DNA of 11,633 nt from JBFWQM01 sp050249455. Lineage in GTDB: Bacteria; Pseudomonadota; Alphaproteobacteria; MPNO01; VGEU01. The stretch spans positions 1-11,633 of the forward strand of contig JBFWQM010000183.1 in assembly GCA_050249455.1 (NCBI GenBank), given 5' to 3'. The notes under the pieces were generated by a model. The model did not search any database and had not been told where the DNA came from. It saw nothing but the letters and a program-made list of their open reading frames with translations. The first letter of the stretch is position 1, and the number at the start of each line of letters is the position of its first letter. The translations under genes were made by a program, and so were the position numbers. Of the stretch, positions 1 through 5,696 are shown piece after piece.

Positions 1-182
1 AGCTTGTCGGCCGAGCCGGCGTTGACCCACTGGGTCATCTGCGTCTCCATGCCGTCGAAGAACGAGCGCACCTGCGCTTCGGTGAGCGGCTTCTGCGACG
101 ACGGGGATTGTGCGGCGGCGCTGCCCGTGGCCGTCACGGCGAGGGCGGCGGCGCAGGCGAGCGCACCCGTTTTCACAGTCAT
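1..182 (-). CDS. Small exported protein of unknown function (5' part only)
   Basis: The reading frame starts at an ATG (182-180) preceded by a strong Shine-Dalgarno sequence, AAAGGAGG, at 195-188. The 60 visible residues begin with a Sec-type signal peptide: a short basic start (MTVK), a hydrophobic Ala/Leu-rich core to about residue 20, and a likely signal peptidase cut after Ala-Ala-Ala at residues 22-24, before Gln25. The mature part begins with a polar stretch and a segment that looks helical (about 33-55, with LTEAQVRSFFDGME). The rest lies outside the window, so no family can be named. The gene is divergent from the PQQ dehydrogenase genes, with a 203-base gap between them. The start and export signal are well supported; the function is unknown. 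Confidence 0.75.
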   Translation of the reverse strand, partial: MTVKTGALACAAALAVTATGSAAAQSPSSQKPLTEAQVRSFFDGMETQMTQWVNAGSADK

Positions 183-232
183 TGCGGCCTCCTTTGCTGC
201 GGTTGATGCAACGCCAACGGATGCCTTCACGG

Positions 233-280
233 GATTGTTCCGACGGCGCAGGGATTCGGCGGCCGATCGGCGGAACAATC
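233..280. promoter_or_regulatory. Perfect 10-bp inverted repeat in a divergent intergenic region
   Basis: GATTGTTCCG at 233-242 is matched exactly by its reverse complement CGGAACAATC at 271-280, with 28 bases between the arms. It sits in the gap between the exported-protein gene (start 182, minus) and the membrane-anchor gene (start 386, plus). A perfect, relatively AT-containing repeat in such GC-rich DNA, between divergent genes, suggests paired operator half-sites (about 38 bp between arm starts). No convincing -35/-10 pair was found nearby. Its role is inferred from position and symmetry only. Confidence 0.4.
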
Positions 281-385
281 TGCGCAACCTTCCGTTACCG
301 CGACGACAGCCTGACATTGCAACCCTTCGTCATGCGGCCGCACCCGTAAGGGACGGCCGAAGGCGCTCGCTCCAGCAAAGGTGTG

Positions 386-784
386 ATGCGCATGAACGCC
401 ATCGCCAACCCGGCACCGACGCATCCTCGGCCGGCGCGCCGCTGGGCCCCGGTTTCGCTCGCCGTCGTCCTGCTCCTGTTCGGAATTCCCATCTTCGCCG
501 GCGGCGTCTGGCTGATCGTCCTCGGGGGGTCGTGGTACTACGCCCCCGCCGGGCTGGGGCTGATCGCCACCGCGGCCTTGCTGTTCCGGCGCGCGATGGC
601 AGCCGTCTGGATCTACCTCGCCACCTATGTCGGGACGGTGCTCTGGGCGGTCTGGGAAGCGGGGTTCGACGGCTGGGCGCAGGTGCCGCGGCTGGTCGCG
701 CCGACCGTCGTCCTCATCCTCGTGCTTCTCGCCATTCCGACACTCCGCCGGCGTCCGGCGCCCGCGCCGGCCGCGCGGCCGTGA
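386..784 (+). CDS. Membrane-anchor subunit of a split PQQ dehydrogenase (SldB-like)
   Basis: A hydrophobic protein of about 132 residues with four or five membrane segments (roughly 21-46, 53-67, 71-90, 103-118) and an Arg/Pro/Ala-rich tail. The segment around residues 39-52 (GGVWLIVLGGSWYY) and the later LWAVWEAGFDGWAQVPRL match the N-terminal membrane domain of membrane-bound glucose dehydrogenase, which anchors the enzyme and passes electrons to ubiquinone. Here that domain is a separate gene, as in SldB of the Gluconobacter polyol dehydrogenase. The start is ambiguous: GTG 383, ATG 386 and ATG 392 lie behind an AAAGG at 377-381. The TGA at 782-784 is 20 bases before the next start, so the two genes surely form one operon. 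Family and role are confident; the exact start is not. Confidence 0.82.
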   Translation: MRMNAIANPAPTHPRPARRWAPVSLAVVLLLFGIPIFAGGVWLIVLGGSWYYAPAGLGLIATAALLFRRAMAAVWIYLATYVGTVLWAVWEAGFDGWAQVPRLVAPTVVLILVLLAIPTLRRRPAPAPAARP

Positions 785-804
785 CGGCGGACGGGAGGAA
801 CGTC

Positions 805-2847
805 ATGATCCGAACCCAGCGCTACGCCGCCGTCGTCATCGCCTGCGCCGCCGTTTTATGCGCATTGCCGGCCCGCGCCGCGCCGCCCGTCGCCGCATCC
901 GAGAGCGACGAGGCTGTCGCCGCGTCGCCCGCGATCCAGAACGGCCGCGACTGGCCGGCCTATGGCGGTGGGCCGAACGCCCGGCGCTTTTCGCCGCTGA
1001 AGCAGATCACGCGCGACAACGTGGGGCGGCTGGTCCGCGCCTGGACCTTCCGCACCGGCGACATGCCGACCGGCGCGGCGCACGGCAAGTACGCGGCCGA
1101 GACGACGCCGATCAAGGTCGGCGGCAGCCTCTATCTCTGCTCGGCCAAGAACATCCTGATCGCGCTCGACGCGGCGACGGGGGAGGAGCTGTGGCGGTTC
1201 GATCCCGTCGTCGCCAACGAGGCCATCCCCTACGGCGCGAGTTGCCGCGGCGTCACCTATTACGCGGTACCCGACGCGGCGTCCGACGCGCCGTGCGCCC
1301 GCCGCGTGATCGAGGGCACGCTGGACGCCCGCATGGTCGCCGTCGATGCGGCGACCGGCAAGCCGTGCGCCGGCTTCGGCGCCGGCGGCATCGTCGACCT
1401 GTGGGACGGCATCGGCAAGAAGGTGCCCGGCTGGTATGCGGTGACCGCGCCGCCAACCCTGGTGCGCGGCATCCTGGTCACCGGCGCCCAGGTCAAGGAC
1501 GGCGAAGCGGAGGATGCGCCCTCGGGGGTGATCCGCGGCTACGACGCGGTCACCGGCGCGCTGGCGTGGGCTTGGGACCTGGGCGACCCCGCCCTCACCG
1601 GCCGTCCGCCGGCAGGCGCGACCTATACCCGCGGCACCCCCAACATGTGGACCTCGGCGGTCGGCGACGACCGGCTCGGCTACGTCTATCTCCCGCTCGG
1701 CAACTCCTCGGTCGATTATTGGGGCGGCAATCGCAGCGCGGCCGAGAACGAGTTCGCGACCTCGCTGGTCGCCATCGACGTGACCACGGGGCGGCCGGTG
1801 TGGCACTTCCAGACCGTTCGCTACGACGTGTGGGACTATGACCTCGGCTCGCAGCCGACTCTGGTCGATTTCCCGCGCGACGGCGGCACGGTGCCGGCGG
1901 TCGTCCTGCCGAGCAAGCAGGGCGACATCTACGTGCTCGACCGTCGCACCGGTGAGCCGCTGACGCCGGTCAAGGAAATCGAGGCGCCGAAGGGCGGCGT
2001 CGAGCCCGACAGGCTGTCGCCGACGCAGCCGACGTCCGAATATCACGCAATCCGCTTCCCTCGGCTGACGGAATCCGACATGTGGGGCATGAGCCCGCTG
2101 GACCAGCTGTGGTGCCGCATCCAGTTCCGGCGCGCCGCCTACGACGGTCTCTTCACGCCGCCGACCGCCGACCGGCACTACATCGAGTATCCCGGCTACA
2201 ACGGCGGCTCGGACTGGGGCAGCATCGCGGTGGACCCGCAGAAGGGCGTCATCGTCGCAAACTACAACGACATCCCGAACTTCAACCGGCTGCTGAGCCG
2301 CGCCGAGGCCGCCGAGCGCGGCCTGGCGCCCATCTACGAGCGCAACGACCGCAGCGACAAGGAAGGCCGCGCCGAGGGCGACGGCGACCCGCAGACCGGC
2401 GCGCCCTACGCCATCGATGTCAATGCCGGCTGGCGGGCGCCGCTGACCGGCATGCCGTGCAAGCGCCCGCCGTTCGGCGGCATCCGCGCGATCGACTTGG
2501 CGACCGGCAAGACCCTGTGGGACCGGCCGCTCGGCACAGCGCGCAGGAACGGGCCGTTCGGGCTGCCCACCTTCCTGCCGGTCGACATCGGCACGCCCAA
2601 CAACGGCGGCCCGCTGGTCACTGCGGGCGGCCTGGTCTTCATCGCCGCGGCGACAGACAACCTGATCCGCGCCATCGACATCCGCACGGGGGAGACCGTC
2701 TGGCAGGATGTCCTGCCGGCGGGCGGCCAAGCGACGCCGATGACCTACGAGGTCGGCGGCAAGCAGTATGTCGGCTTCATGGCCGGCGGCCACCACTTCA
2801 TGGAGACGCCGATCGGAGACTACATCATCGCCTATGCGCTGCCCTGA
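805..2847 (+). CDS. Periplasmic PQQ-dependent dehydrogenase, glucose/quinate/polyol family (SldA-like)
   Basis: 680 residues, starting at ATG 805 behind GGGAGGAA (793-800). Residues 1-26 are a signal peptide ending in ARA-A. The remainder is an eight-bladed quinoprotein propeller with repeated A-x-D-x-x-T-G-x-x-x-W motifs (for example near 120-130, 246-256, 324-333, 563-572, 625-633). DVWDYD at 341-346 and SKQGDIYVLDRR at 370-381 supply Asp344 and Lys371. These keep the 27-residue spacing of the PQQ-contacting Asp466 and Lys493 of E. coli glucose dehydrogenase. The histidine that E. coli has just before CRGV is absent (YGASCRGV at 143-150), as in non-glucose members such as polyol dehydrogenase. 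Substrate is therefore probably a polyol, quinate-like compound or other alcohol, but cannot be fixed. The enzyme would donate electrons to ubiquinone through the separate anchor encoded upstream. The 3' end overlaps the convergent regulator by 16 bases. Confidence 0.93.
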   Translation: MIRTQRYAAVVIACAAVLCALPARAAPPVAASESDEAVAASPAIQNGRDWPAYGGGPNARRFSPLKQITRDNVGRLVRAWTFRTGDMPTGAAHGKYAAETTPIKVGGSLYLCSAKNILIALDAATGEELWRFDPVVANEAIPYGASCRGVTYYAVPDAASDAPCARRVIEGTLDARMVAVDAATGKPCAGFGAGGIVDLWDGIGKKVPGWYAVTAPPTLVRGILVTGAQVKDGEAEDAPSGVIRGYDAVTGALAWAWDLGDPALTGRPPAGATYTRGTPNMWTSAVGDDRLGYVYLPLGNSSVDYWGGNRSAAENEFATSLVAIDVTTGRPVWHFQTVRYDVWDYDLGSQPTLVDFPRDGGTVPAVVLPSKQGDIYVLDRRTGEPLTPVKEIEAPKGGVEPDRLSPTQPTSEYHAIRFPRLTESDMWGMSPLDQLWCRIQFRRAAYDGLFTPPTADRHYIEYPGYNGGSDWGSIAVDPQKGVIVANYNDIPNFNRLLSRAEAAERGLAPIYERNDRSDKEGRAEGDGDPQTGAPYAIDVNAGWRAPLTGMPCKRPPFGGIRAIDLATGKTLWDRPLGTARRNGPFGLPTFLPVDIGTPNNGGPLVTAGGLVFIAAATDNLIRAIDIRTGETVWQDVLPAGGQATPMTYEVGGKQYVGFMAGGHHFMETPIGDYIIAYALP

Positions 2848-3788
2848 AGCGGGCGGCGCGCGCGGCGCAGTGTCGCCGCCGGCGGCTCGCCGAACGCGGC
2901 GCGGTAGCGCACGCTGAAGCGGCCGAGATGGGCGAAGCCGCACTTGAACGCGACCGCGGCGACCGTGGTGTCGCCGTCCGGCCGGCGCAGCGCGTCGCGC
3001 GCGAGGTCCAGGCGCGCTTTGCGGAGCGCCGCGCTTGGCGTGGTGTTGCGCCAGTTGCGGAAGCCGGCCTGGAGCGTGCGCACGCTGACGCCGAGGGCGT
3101 GCGCGACGTCCGCCGCCGCGATTGGCGACGCGGCGTGCGCGGCGATGTAGCGCTCGGCCCTGAGCACGAATCCGGGGGCCGGCCCGGGCGCCGGTGCGGC
3201 AAGCTCCGCGCTGTAGTTGTGCGGGTGGTGCTGCAGCACCAGGGTCATCAGGAGGTCGTCGGCGGCCGTCCGCACCGGGGCGGGCAACGCCAGTCCGTCG
3301 CGCTCGATGGCAGCGAGATAGTTCATCGTATGCCGCCACGTCCGCTCCAGCGCGTCGGAGAACGGCTGCAGCGCGAACCGCAGCGGCGCATCGAGCGGGC
3401 GGCCGAGCCAGCGTGCGCACAGCGCCTCCAGCCGGTCGTGGTCCAGTCGCAGGCCGGCCTGGACGAAGTCGCGGTCGAAGCGAAGCCGCGTATCGAAGCC
3501 GGCTGAGAGCGGCATGGTCTGGCCCCTGCCCCAATCGGCGGCATGGCCGGCCTGCGTCGCGGCGGCGGCGCCGCGGTCGCAGTGCATCATCAGGAACAGG
3601 CGGGAGAAATCCTGCGCATCGATCTCCACCGCCGCGCTGTAGGACAGCGTGACGAGCGGCTGCGCGCCGATCGACCGGACGTCGAGGAAGGCGTCGATGT
3701 CGCGGGCCGGCCGTGCCACCGCGACCGAATGCGGGCAGTAGACCCGGCTCACGGCCTCGATCGCTTCGTCCAGGTTGCGCGTGCGCAT
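2832..3788 (-). CDS. AraC-family transcriptional regulator
   Basis: 318 residues. The C-terminal third has the two helix-turn-helix units of AraC/XylS regulators: IAAADVAHALGVSVRTLQ (223-240) and, after a linker helix, TTVAAVAFKCGFAHLGRFS (274-292) with the following RYRAAFGEPP. The N-terminal 200 residues resemble the ligand-binding domain of the AraC_binding_2 type (effector unknown). The frame is open upstream to 3947. ATG 3788 is chosen because AAGGACG lies just before it (3798-3792) and because a candidate promoter lies at 3855-3828, inside the longer frame. It is divergent from the PaoABC-like operon (263-base gap) and overlaps the PQQ dehydrogenase 3' end, so it could regulate either or both. 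Which one is inference. Confidence 0.9.
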   Translation of the reverse strand: MRTRNLDEAIEAVSRVYCPHSVAVARPARDIDAFLDVRSIGAQPLVTLSYSAAVEIDAQDFSRLFLMMHCDRGAAAATQAGHAADWGRGQTMPLSAGFDTRLRFDRDFVQAGLRLDHDRLEALCARWLGRPLDAPLRFALQPFSDALERTWRHTMNYLAAIERDGLALPAPVRTAADDLLMTLVLQHHPHNYSAELAAPAPGPAPGFVLRAERYIAAHAASPIAAADVAHALGVSVRTLQAGFRNWRNTTPSAALRKARLDLARDALRRPDGDTTVAAVAFKCGFAHLGRFSVRYRAAFGEPPAATLRRARRPLQGSA

Positions 3789-3827
3789 GGCACGTCCTTG
3801 CGTGGGAGCCGGCGGCGGCTGGCGACG

Positions 3828-3855
3828 ATAATAGGACAGCGTCCCCGACAGTAAA
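3828..3855 (-). promoter_or_regulatory. Candidate sigma-70 promoter of the AraC-family gene
   Basis: On the minus strand, TTTACT (3855-3850, 4 of 6 matches to TTGACA) is followed after 16 bases by TATTAT (3833-3828, 5 of 6 matches to TATAAT). Transcription would start near 3820, giving a leader of about 32 bases before the ATG at 3788. It is one of the few AT-rich stretches in the window and is correctly placed. No experimental support is visible. Confidence 0.5.
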
Positions 3856-3897
3856 GTTGCGTCGCGCCGAAATTTTTCTGCGTCATGGGGATAGTCC

Positions 3898-3990
3898 TGC
3901 GCAATCCGGCTGGCCTGCCGACTAGCCGGACCTAACTGGAACGGCACCAGCGATTGCCGGTGGGCAACCGCAGGGACGTGCGCAACCGGC
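3898..3990. promoter_or_regulatory. Candidate operator region upstream of the PaoABC-like operon
   Basis: Two near-identical direct copies, TGCGCAATCCGGC (3898-3910) and TGCGCAACCGGC (3979-3990), lie 81 bases apart in the divergent gap. An overlapping perfect 7-bp inverted repeat pairs TCCGGCT (3905-3911) with AGCCGGA (3924-3930) around a 12-base spacer. TTGCC/GGCAA (3954-3958, 3963-3967) forms a third, weaker symmetry. AraC-family proteins often bind direct repeats, so the two copies are plausible sites for the neighbouring regulator. In such GC-rich DNA short repeats also arise by chance. No clear -35/-10 for the plus-strand operon was found. Confidence 0.3.
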
Positions 3991-4051
3991 CATCTGTCCG
4001 GTCCTTTTCAAAGCCAGCATCGGCCGCTTGCCAGGGGTGGGAAACGCAGCC

Positions 4052-4675
4052 ATGAACAGCCACGACGATGAACCCACAGCCGACACCGGCGTTATCGTTC
4101 ACGTGACGCGCCGCGAGTTCGTCGCCGGCGCCGCTGCTGTCCCGATAGCCATAGGAACGATCGCCATGGGGCTTCCCCACGACACGGCGGCGCAGGGGGC
4201 GCCATCCGGCGCCGCCGTCGACGTGCAGATCACGATCAACGGCCGGCGCCACGCGCTGGCGCTGGATCCGCGCGCCTCGCTGCTCGACGTGCTGCGCGAC
4301 CGGCTCGATCTCACCGGCACGAAGAAGGGCTGCGACCACGGCCAGTGCGGCGCGTGCACGGTGCTGGTGAACGGCCGGCGCATCAATTCGTGCCTGACGC
4401 TCGCAGTCATGAAGGACGGCGCCGAGGTCACCACCATCGAGGGCCTGGCGAACGGCGAGACGCTGCACCCGCTGCAGCAGGCGTTCATCGACCACGATGC
4501 TTTCCAATGCGGCTACTGCACGCCGGGCCAGATCTGCTCCGCCGCCGGGCTGCTGGCCGAGGGCCGCGCGAAGACCGCGACCGAGATCCGCGAGCTGATG
4601 AGCGGCAATATCTGCCGCTGCGGCGCCTACACCAACATCGTCTCGGCGATCCAGCAGGCGATGGAGCGGTCATGA
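4052..4675 (+). CDS. paoA: Periplasmic aldehyde oxidoreductase, 2Fe-2S subunit (PaoA/YagT-like, Tat signal)
   Basis: 207 residues. An N-terminal twin-arginine signal, TRREFVAG at 19-26, precedes a hydrophobic stretch (27-41); cleavage is likely near residues 46-49. After it come the two [2Fe-2S] domains of the xanthine-oxidase family small subunit. The plant-ferredoxin-type cluster uses Cys94, Cys99, Cys102 and Cys114 (GCDHGQCGACTV). The alpha-helical cluster uses Cys153, Cys156, Cys188 and Cys190 (QCGYCTPG and ICRCG). Both sets of four are complete. A Tat signal on this subunit is the hallmark of PaoA, which carries the folded partners through the Tat pore. ATG 4052 is preferred over the in-frame TTG at 4028; a G-rich AGGGGTGG at 4033-4040 lies at long spacing. 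The stop overlaps the next start as ATGA. Confidence 0.93.
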   Translation: MNSHDDEPTADTGVIVHVTRREFVAGAAAVPIAIGTIAMGLPHDTAAQGAPSGAAVDVQITINGRRHALALDPRASLLDVLRDRLDLTGTKKGCDHGQCGACTVLVNGRRINSCLTLAVMKDGAEVTTIEGLANGETLHPLQQAFIDHDAFQCGYCTPGQICSAAGLLAEGRAKTATEIRELMSGNICRCGAYTNIVSAIQQAMERS

Positions 4676-5688
4676 TCGATTTCCAGTACATCCGCGCCGC
4701 CACGGTCGCCGAGGCCGTCCGTCACAAGGCGGGCGACCCGGCGGTGAAGTTCGTCGCCGGCGGCACCAACCTGATCGACCTGATGAAGAAGGACGTCGAG
4801 CGGCCGGCCCGGCTGGTCGACATCTCGCGGCTCGGCCTCGACCGGGTGGAAGAGACGGCGGACGGCGGCCTCATGATCGGCGCGCTGGTGCCGAACGCCG
4901 ACCTGGCCTGGCACCCGCTGGTCGAGCGGCGCTACCCGGTGCTGTCGAGCGCGCTGCTGGCCGGCGCCTCGCAGCAGCTGCGCAACATGGCGTCCACCGG
5001 CGGCAACCTGCTGCAGCGGACGCGCTGCCCGTACTTCTACGACACCGCGATGCCGTGCAACAAGCGCACGCCCGGCACCGGCTGTTCCGCGCGCGAGGGC
5101 CACAACCGCATGGCCGCCATCCTCGGCGCCAGCGACGCCTGCATCGCGACGCACCCGTCCGACATGTGCGTCGCGCTGCGCATGCTGGACGCGACCGTGC
5201 ACGTCACCGGGCCGGGCGGCGATCGCACCATTCCATTCGCCGACTTCCACCGCCTGCCCGGCGATGCGCCCGACCGCGACACCACCCTCGACGCGAGCGA
5301 GATCGTGACGGCCGTGGCGCTGCCGGCGGCCGGCTTCGCGACCCACTGCACCTACCTGAAGATCCGCGACCGGCTGTCCTATGCCTTCGCGCTGGTGTCG
5401 GTCGCCGCTGGCATGGAGATCGACGGCGGCATTATCCGCGAGGCGCGGTTCGCGATGGGCGGCGTCGCGCATAAGCCATGGCGCGACAAGGCGGCGGAGG
5501 ACATGCTGCGCGGCCAGGCGCCCGGCGCCGCCGCGTTCGCGCGCGCCGCCGACGCGCTGCTGCGCGACGCCCGCGGCTACGGCCACAACGACTTCAAGGT
5601 CGAGCTGGCCCGGCGCAGCATCGTGCGCGCGCTGACCCAGGCGGCCAATGCGACGCCGCAGTCGCAGTCCGACAAGCGCATTCTCTAG
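4672..5688 (+). CDS. paoB: Periplasmic aldehyde oxidoreductase, FAD and 4Fe-4S subunit (PaoB/YagS-like)
   Basis: 338 residues. The FAD-binding region contains KFVAGGTNLIDLMK (26-39) and the ASTGGNLLQRTRC segment (107-119), typical of the CO-dehydrogenase/xanthine-oxidase flavin subunit; the C-terminal third is the matching C-terminal domain. Cysteines at 119, 129, 138 and 157 lie in and just after an insertion (CPYFYD, PCNKRTPGTGC, DAC), the signature of PaoB, whose insertion holds an extra [4Fe-4S] cluster. The exact fourth ligand is not proved here. It has no signal peptide, so export would depend on the Tat signal of the partner. The start overlaps the upstream stop by four bases (ATGA), with GGAG at 4663-4666 as ribosome-binding site; translational coupling is likely. 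Confidence 0.93.
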   Translation: MIDFQYIRAATVAEAVRHKAGDPAVKFVAGGTNLIDLMKKDVERPARLVDISRLGLDRVEETADGGLMIGALVPNADLAWHPLVERRYPVLSSALLAGASQQLRNMASTGGNLLQRTRCPYFYDTAMPCNKRTPGTGCSAREGHNRMAAILGASDACIATHPSDMCVALRMLDATVHVTGPGGDRTIPFADFHRLPGDAPDRDTTLDASEIVTAVALPAAGFATHCTYLKIRDRLSYAFALVSVAAGMEIDGGIIREARFAMGGVAHKPWRDKAAEDMLRGQAPGAAAFARAADALLRDARGYGHNDFKVELARRSIVRALTQAANATPQSQSDKRIL

Positions 5689-5696
5689 GAACGGTC

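Noticed and set aside
4..804. Upstream extension of the PQQ dehydrogenase frame to position 4
   Set aside because: The extension crosses the divergent promoter gap and the anchor gene. ATG 805 has a ribosome-binding site and begins a signal peptide.
856..3534. Very long open frame on the minus strand (892 codons) across the PQQ dehydrogenase and into the regulator
   Set aside because: Its translation is Arg/Ala/Gly-rich with no family pattern, and it lies opposite a clearly real gene. Long antisense frames are expected at this GC content.
3789..3947. N-terminal extension of the AraC regulator to 3947
   Set aside because: It would cover the candidate promoter at 3828-3855. ATG 3788 has an AAGGACG site and gives the usual family length.
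4627..5586. Minus-strand open frame (319 codons) opposite paoB
   Set aside because: No family signal, and paoB on the plus strand is unambiguous.
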